This document shows positions 21,801 through 23,018 of a DNA stretch of 23,018 bases, piece after piece. This DNA is from Coptodactyla brooksi (Eukaryota; Arthropoda; Insecta; Coleoptera; Scarabaeidae): NCBI GenBank assembly GCA_033557675.1, contig JAWQRM010000408.1:1-23018 (forward strand), given 5' to 3'. The notes beneath the pieces were generated by a model, which worked only from the letters and a program-made list of their open reading frames with translations, made no database searches and was not told the origin of the DNA. The first letter of the stretch is position 1; each line of letters starts with the position of its first letter. Both the position numbers and the translations under genes were made by a program.

Positions 21801-21886
21801 GGGGCCGGGCTCTGAGATGGCGGTCCCATCGGGCTCGGTGCCTGGGGGGGAGGCATCGGGCTGCTCTGCGGCGATGGACTAGCCAT
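8907..21886 (-). CDS. brm: Brahma, ATPase subunit of the SWI/SNF (BAP/PBAP) chromatin remodeler
   Basis: Coding exons in order: 21886-21266, 21208-20982, 20923-20764, 17286-16501, 16156-15972, 15599-14938, 13509-12969, 12905-12728, 12667-11738, 10142-9912, 9854-8907. They sum to 5,469 bases (1,822 residues plus stop), all joints are in phase and all introns GT-AG. Approximate residues: Pro/Gly/His-rich N-terminus 1-280, QLQ 279-310, HQGPP tract within 336-598, HSA 725-800, BRK 894-940, Snf2 ATPase ~990-1500 with DEMGLGKT (~1027), DEGH (~1129), LTGTPLQN and [11 protein letters not shown] (~1433), SnAC region ~1510-1600, bromodomain ~1661-1766. The protein is longer than Drosophila or human homologues (about 1,650) because of the Pro-rich N-terminal half. 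All catalytic motifs are intact, so the gene looks functional. It hydrolyses ATP to slide or evict nucleosomes in the nucleus. The start MASPSPQSSPMPPPQAPSP resembles insect Brahma. Confidence 0.97.
9912..10142 (-). CDS. brm: brm coding exon 10 (ATPase motif VI)
   Basis: It encodes [20 protein letters not shown] with both motif VI arginines, then VEERILAAARYKLNMDEKVI and GMFDQKSTGSERQQFLQSIL. The acceptor lies after a long T tract (10145-10158). The next intron is 57 bp. Confidence 0.96.
10700..10800 (-). repeat. Dispersed repeat, end of an unidentified ORF (copy 2)
   Basis: Counterpart of the plus-strand repeat at 958-1060. It lies about 130 bp downstream, in the same orientation, of the Penelope-like fragment ending at 10932, so it may belong to that element's tail or to a separate insertion. 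Confidence 0.55.
10932..11495 (-). pseudogene. Penelope-like retroelement: RT C-terminus plus GIY-YIG endonuclease, decayed
   Basis: Reading leftwards: RYNKERDRIRNIATNNGYDR, LVDKLINRCKFKKCLKDTTF, QQELNAPKYVSLPFSKFTK-stop (tail of the RT part), then after frameshifts KSGIYEISCINCEKMYVGQT and KRSLQIRFKEHWAHLKFGQA-stop, which has the GIY and YVG tripeptides and the following Arg and Glu-His of GIY-YIG nucleases. A last segment (FLDVFESLEIIKCKN, PFSPLYSLIDKEV-stop) is the usual C-terminus. RT followed by GIY-YIG is diagnostic of Penelope-like elements. Stops and at least two frameshifts show it is inactive. Confidence 0.85.
11738..12667 (-). CDS. brm: brm coding exon 9 (ATPase motifs II to V)
   Basis: It begins LQWKYMIIDEGHRMKN (DEGH box), followed by [20 protein letters not shown] (motif III), the FNAPFATTGEKVELNEEE region, LPDKVEYIIKCDMSGLQ, RVLLFCQMTQLMTIMEDYL (motif IV), LRLDGTTKAEDR and LLSTRAGGLGLNLQSADTV (motif V), ending DSDWNPHQ. 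The 310 residues are close to invariant in the family and no motif residue is lost. Confidence 0.97.
12728..12905 (-). CDS. brm: brm coding exon 8 (ATPase N-lobe)
   Basis: It encodes STLSNWVLEFEKWSPSVVVV, then LLTTYEYVIKDKGVLAK, i.e. Snf2 motifs Ia to Ic. Splice sites are CAG|G at 12905 and AAAG|GTAATA at 12728. The following intron is 60 bp. Confidence 0.95.
12969..13509 (-). CDS. brm: brm coding exon 7 (BRK domain and ATPase motif I)
   Basis: It starts MYLDDEGSQGSDKP, then the BRK module (LRGDDAPMLSQLQQWLEAHP), an acidic run (DSEDEDDDDDEG) and the start of the Snf2 N-lobe with QTKGLEWLVSLYNNNLNGIL and the Walker A sequence DEMGLGKT. It ends in LIIVPL and a split Ser codon TC|G. The next intron is 63 bp. 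Confidence 0.96.
13600..13745 (-). pseudogene. Non-LTR retrotransposon fragment (post-RT region)
   Basis: The minus strand reads VKRENIIAFIKKLRWIGRVI followed by RRNSDEIINR, the common R-LRW-GHV-R motif after the reverse transcriptase in insect LINEs. Only this short piece is recognisable. Confidence 0.6.
13885..14645. repeat. Tandem duplication, two copies of about 380 bp
   Basis: ATTGTACCTAGT begins at 13891 and again at 14272 (381 bp apart). Similarity continues through matching blocks such as GTTATAATCTCTTTTTCAAA and AAAAGTTCGATGTGATACAA, to GAAAATAACATAGGT near 14265 and 14640. The copies differ by scattered substitutions and small indels, so the duplication is not recent. Confidence 0.85.
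14938..15599 (-). CDS. brm: brm coding exon 6 (HSA domain)
   Basis: It encodes VAARIAARMDQL and a long charged helical region including LTSVLQHGKDFKEFHRNNQA, the helicase/SANT-associated domain that binds actin and actin-related proteins in SWI/SNF complexes, followed by the Lys/Arg-rich post-HSA stretch (VEEEKRKKRKRRVDG). It ends with split Gly codon G|GT. Confidence 0.95.
15972..16156 (-). CDS. brm: brm coding exon 5
   Basis: The acceptor TTCATAG precedes CCT at 16156. It encodes a Gln/Pro-rich linker, then the conserved block IPKPCGIDPLVILQEREN, and ends in a split Arg codon (AG|A) that continues into VAARIAARMDQL. This block precedes the HSA region in all Brahma/BRG1 proteins. Flanking introns are 344 bp (16157-16500) and 372 bp (15600-15971), and I see nothing notable in either. 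Confidence 0.93.
16501..17286 (-). CDS. brm: brm coding exon 4 (HQGPP repeat tract)
   Basis: The 262 residues start with a Ser-rich patch (ASESSDSSSPDSSSQQQ) and continue into a tandem tract with 14 exact HQGPP units and two HQVPP units, spaced as 5- or 6-residue repeats (15 or 18 bp), then GG-P-rich sequence and a Gln-rich end (QQHHQQAQQPPAQQ). It is strongly GC-rich. Both ends are phase 0, so the exon could in principle be skipped without a frameshift. The antisense and off-frame ORFs over it are consequences of the period. Confidence 0.92.
16516..17190 (-). repeat. brm: Coding minisatellite (15/18-bp units) and Pro/Gly-rich low-complexity DNA in brm
   Basis: On the plus strand units such as GGTCCTTGATGCGGCGG recur from about 16890 to 17190. 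Unit lengths switch between 15 and 18 bp, always a multiple of three. The first residue of each unit varies (S, P, T, A or absent) in blocks, as expected from repeated unequal exchange or slippage. From 16516 to 16890 the sequence is less regular Pro/Gly-rich coding DNA. Confidence 0.85.
18440..19320 (+). repeat. Degenerate short-period array of GATCAAG/GTCAAGG words
   Basis: Words like AAGGATCAAG, AAGAGTCAAG, AGGACCAAG and AAGAATCAA recur about every 12-18 bases over nearly 900 bp, leaving one strand strongly purine-rich (few C, few T runs). No protein frame stays open. It continues into the longer-period repeats that follow. Confidence 0.7.
19160..20600 (+). repeat. Long-period tandem repeat, about five copies of up to 370 bp
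   Basis: The marker AAATATTAARCATCCA occurs near 19195, 19555, 19857, 20230 and 20385 (spacings about 360, 302, 373 and 155). Each full unit runs through GGATCAAG words, AAGAATCATGTATCAAGAGG, TTTCCAAAGAGTTG, GGGAGTATATAATCATTTAA and ATACCTGGTTGGTAA. Short units are internal deletions. Confidence 0.8.
19995..20026. repeat. Perfect 8-bp inverted repeat (GTCACGGC/GCCGTGAC)
   Basis: The arms at 19995-20002 and 20019-20026 are separated by 16 bases. The GC-rich hairpin is inserted, with a T-rich flank, inside one unit of the AT-rich satellite, and is absent from the other units. Confidence 0.6.
20764..20923 (-). CDS. brm: brm coding exon 3 (QLQ domain)
   Basis: It continues GQLRAQIMAYRMLARSQPLN, the QLQ helical motif typical of SMARCA2/4, then a Gly/Pro/Ser linker (CPTPPSSPFQPTSGG). 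The donor CAG|GTGAGC at 20764 opens the largest intron of the gene (17287-20763, 3,477 bp). Confidence 0.95.
20982..21208 (-). CDS. brm: brm coding exon 2
   Basis: The acceptor TTGTTGCAG precedes AAT at 21208. The exon encodes NPSSSPGPQGPPGG and then a more complex helical stretch (ALQRAIDSMEEKGMQ, DPRYSQLLALRARS) that is conserved in Brahma/BRG1 before the QLQ motif. It ends in the split Arg codon CG|T of GQLR-AQIMAY. The intron after it is 58 bp. Confidence 0.93.
21266..21886 (-). CDS. brm: brm coding exon 1 (start codon, Pro/Gly/His-rich N-terminus)
   Basis: The ATG at 21886-21884 sits in a good context (TAAAATGG) and begins MASPSPQSSPMPPPQAPSP. The 207 residues are almost entirely P, G, H, M, Q and S, with loose repeats of GHPGM-PPG type, so the exon is very GC-rich compared with the AT-rich flanks. 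The donor after CAG at 21266 is in phase 0 and the next intron is 57 bp. Low-complexity N-termini of this kind in Brahma/BRG1 are thought to be disordered interaction surfaces. Confidence 0.93.
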
Positions 21887-22197
21887 TTTACTTGAACGAA
21901 AAAAAAAAATTACAAACTTTCAAATTACGAATGACTAGATCCATTTTAGTTCAAATGCAAAGAAAGCAAGATTGTAAAATTCCTATTATGATACACGGTA
22001 ATTTTCCATTACTTGTAGAAATACCCTTTGTACATCAAGGCGAACTGCGCACCGAACATATCCAACATTAAAATTTGCAAAAAGAAGGACTCGATGTATT
22101 TTAATTACTGCAACCGGCTCTGCTATGCAAGCCAATAAAACTTTGCCATGTTGTTACGCGATAATTATTTCTCCTTTAACTACAAAAACTCCACTTA
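21887..22197 (-). other. brm: Inferred 5' UTR intron of brm
   Basis: AT-rich with no coding frame; bounded by the donor at 22198 and the T-tract acceptor near 21891. Confidence 0.45.
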
Positions 22198-22330
22198 CCC
22201 TTTCCTCTTTTTGGCCGTTATTTTTACTGGTTTTTTGGGCACACCCACACACTATAAATAATTTTAAAAGTCAGCTATTACAGCTAACAAGTCTGCAGAG
22301 TAACACAAAAACATCGAGTCTTGAATAGCC
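22198..22330 (-). other. brm: Probable non-coding first exon of brm with 5' UTR intron
   Basis: On the minus strand the donor GGAAAGG|GTAAGTGG (exon end 22199) is near-perfect. About 300 bp downstream an 11-base T tract and TTCAAG give an acceptor at 21891, leaving TAAA before the ATG. Together they suggest a 5' UTR intron 22198-21891. The exon's 5' boundary is not visible, and 22330 is a guess. Confidence 0.5.
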
Positions 22331-22590
22331 ATATTTGCTAGCTGCGCTGTGTAAACACATTAGCACTTTTGACCGTTGGTTCAATTGCACCTTTCCGCCT
22401 GTTCGATTAGGTGTAATGGGCATGCGCCGCAGCACTAATTTCAACATTTCTCTGTTTCAAATTCAATACTTCTGTGAATAATGTGTACTTAAGGTGTTAA
22501 ACAAAAATTATTAAGATTCGATTAATATTTATTTTTATATATACTATTAATAAATTACACAAGATTAATCTAGTCAAAACAAGTGTATCA
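22331..22590 (-). promoter_or_regulatory. Presumed brm promoter region
   Basis: This stretch upstream of the inferred first exon is less AT-rich than its surroundings and contains CpG-bearing words such as GCATGCGCCGCAG at about 22420. I find no convincing TATA box. It is assigned by position only. Confidence 0.3.
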
Positions 22591-23018
22591 AGTGTTAATG
22601 AATCAACCTAACCATACTTTTATGCTACCTACATTTAAGTTGCCCACACCTTACTACAGAAAAATAATAATAATAATAACCTGGATGTCTAGTGTTTTTG
22701 CAATTATTCCAACTTTTTAAAATTTTTCAGTATTTTCAAGTTAACATTGTCCAATTTTTCGGTGATGTCATGATATTAATTGTTAATAAATAGACCTAAC
22801 CACACTTTTCTGCTACATTTAGGTTGCACTCTTATAACTGCAAAAAAATAACAGATAACTTGAATAACCTCTCAGTTCCTAATATTCAGTATTTTTGCAA
22901 TTATTCCAACTTTTTTAAATTTAACATTATCCAATTTTGCGGTGATGTCATGATACCAATTGTTAATAAATAGACCTAACCACACTTTTATGCTACATTT
23001 AGGTTGTGTTCTCATAAC
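22590..23018. repeat. Tandem repeat, about 180-bp unit, running off the window
   Basis: GGTGATGTCATGATA occurs at 22761 and 22941 (exactly 180 apart), followed in both by TGTTAATAAATAGACCTAAC and CACACTTTT-TGCTACATTTAGGTTG. A more diverged copy (AACCTAACCATACTTTTATG) begins near 22603, and CAATTATTCCAACTTTTT recurs at about 22701 and 22898. Copies 2 and 3 are the most alike. The array probably continues to the right. Confidence 0.85.

Noticed and set aside
21272..21895. 207-codon plus-strand ORF opposite the first brm coding exon
   Set aside because: Same effect: the GC-rich Pro/Gly/His codons leave the complement without stops. No coding signature of its own.

Overview
The window is animal nuclear DNA, most likely from an insect (possibly a beetle; the order is inferred, not shown). 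Two intron-containing host genes lie tail to tail in AT-rich DNA full of decayed transposable elements. I see no prokaryotic, organellar, CRISPR, tRNA or rRNA feature.

Left part (1-5334): no host exon recognised. It probably lies in a long intron of the gene that follows. It holds remnants of at least four element classes: a Tigger/jerky-type transposase core (+), a Penelope-like fragment (-), a non-LTR reverse-transcriptase tail (-), and a second Tigger/jerky copy (-). There are also two GC/CpG-richer patches of unknown role. From 5335 to 7528 (+) seven exons encode the last 484 residues of a GARNL3-type Rap/Ran-GAP-like protein, essentially its citron-homology (CNH) domain and tail. The Rap-GAP domain must lie upstream of the window.

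Middle (7529-8906): the 3' UTR of that gene, a decayed piggyBac-type transposase C-terminus with its cysteine-rich finger, and the short 3' UTR of the convergent gene.

Right part (8907-22200, -): a complete brahma (SMARCA2/4) gene, the SWI/SNF ATPase. Eleven coding exons join in phase into 1,822 residues: Pro-rich N-terminus, QLQ, His-Gln-Gly-Pro-Pro repeat tract, HSA, BRK, two-lobed Snf2 ATPase, SnAC region and bromodomain. A non-coding first exon is inferred at about 22199-22330. Short introns (57-63 bp) alternate with long ones (1.4-3.5 kb) that carry a Penelope-like retroelement with a GIY-YIG domain, a duplicated 380-bp unit, a non-LTR fragment, and a 2.4-kb piggyBac-like non-autonomous element filled with satellite-like repeats. 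The last 430 bases are a tandem repeat of about 180 bp that runs off the window.

The two genes are not obviously related in function: brahma remodels nucleosomes in the nucleus, while GARNL3-type proteins are predicted small-GTPase regulators. No new multi-gene system is evident. The novelty is in the repeats: the coding minisatellite in brahma, the satellite-bearing TTAA element, the two related Penelope copies, and an unidentified short coding repeat found in both halves of the window.
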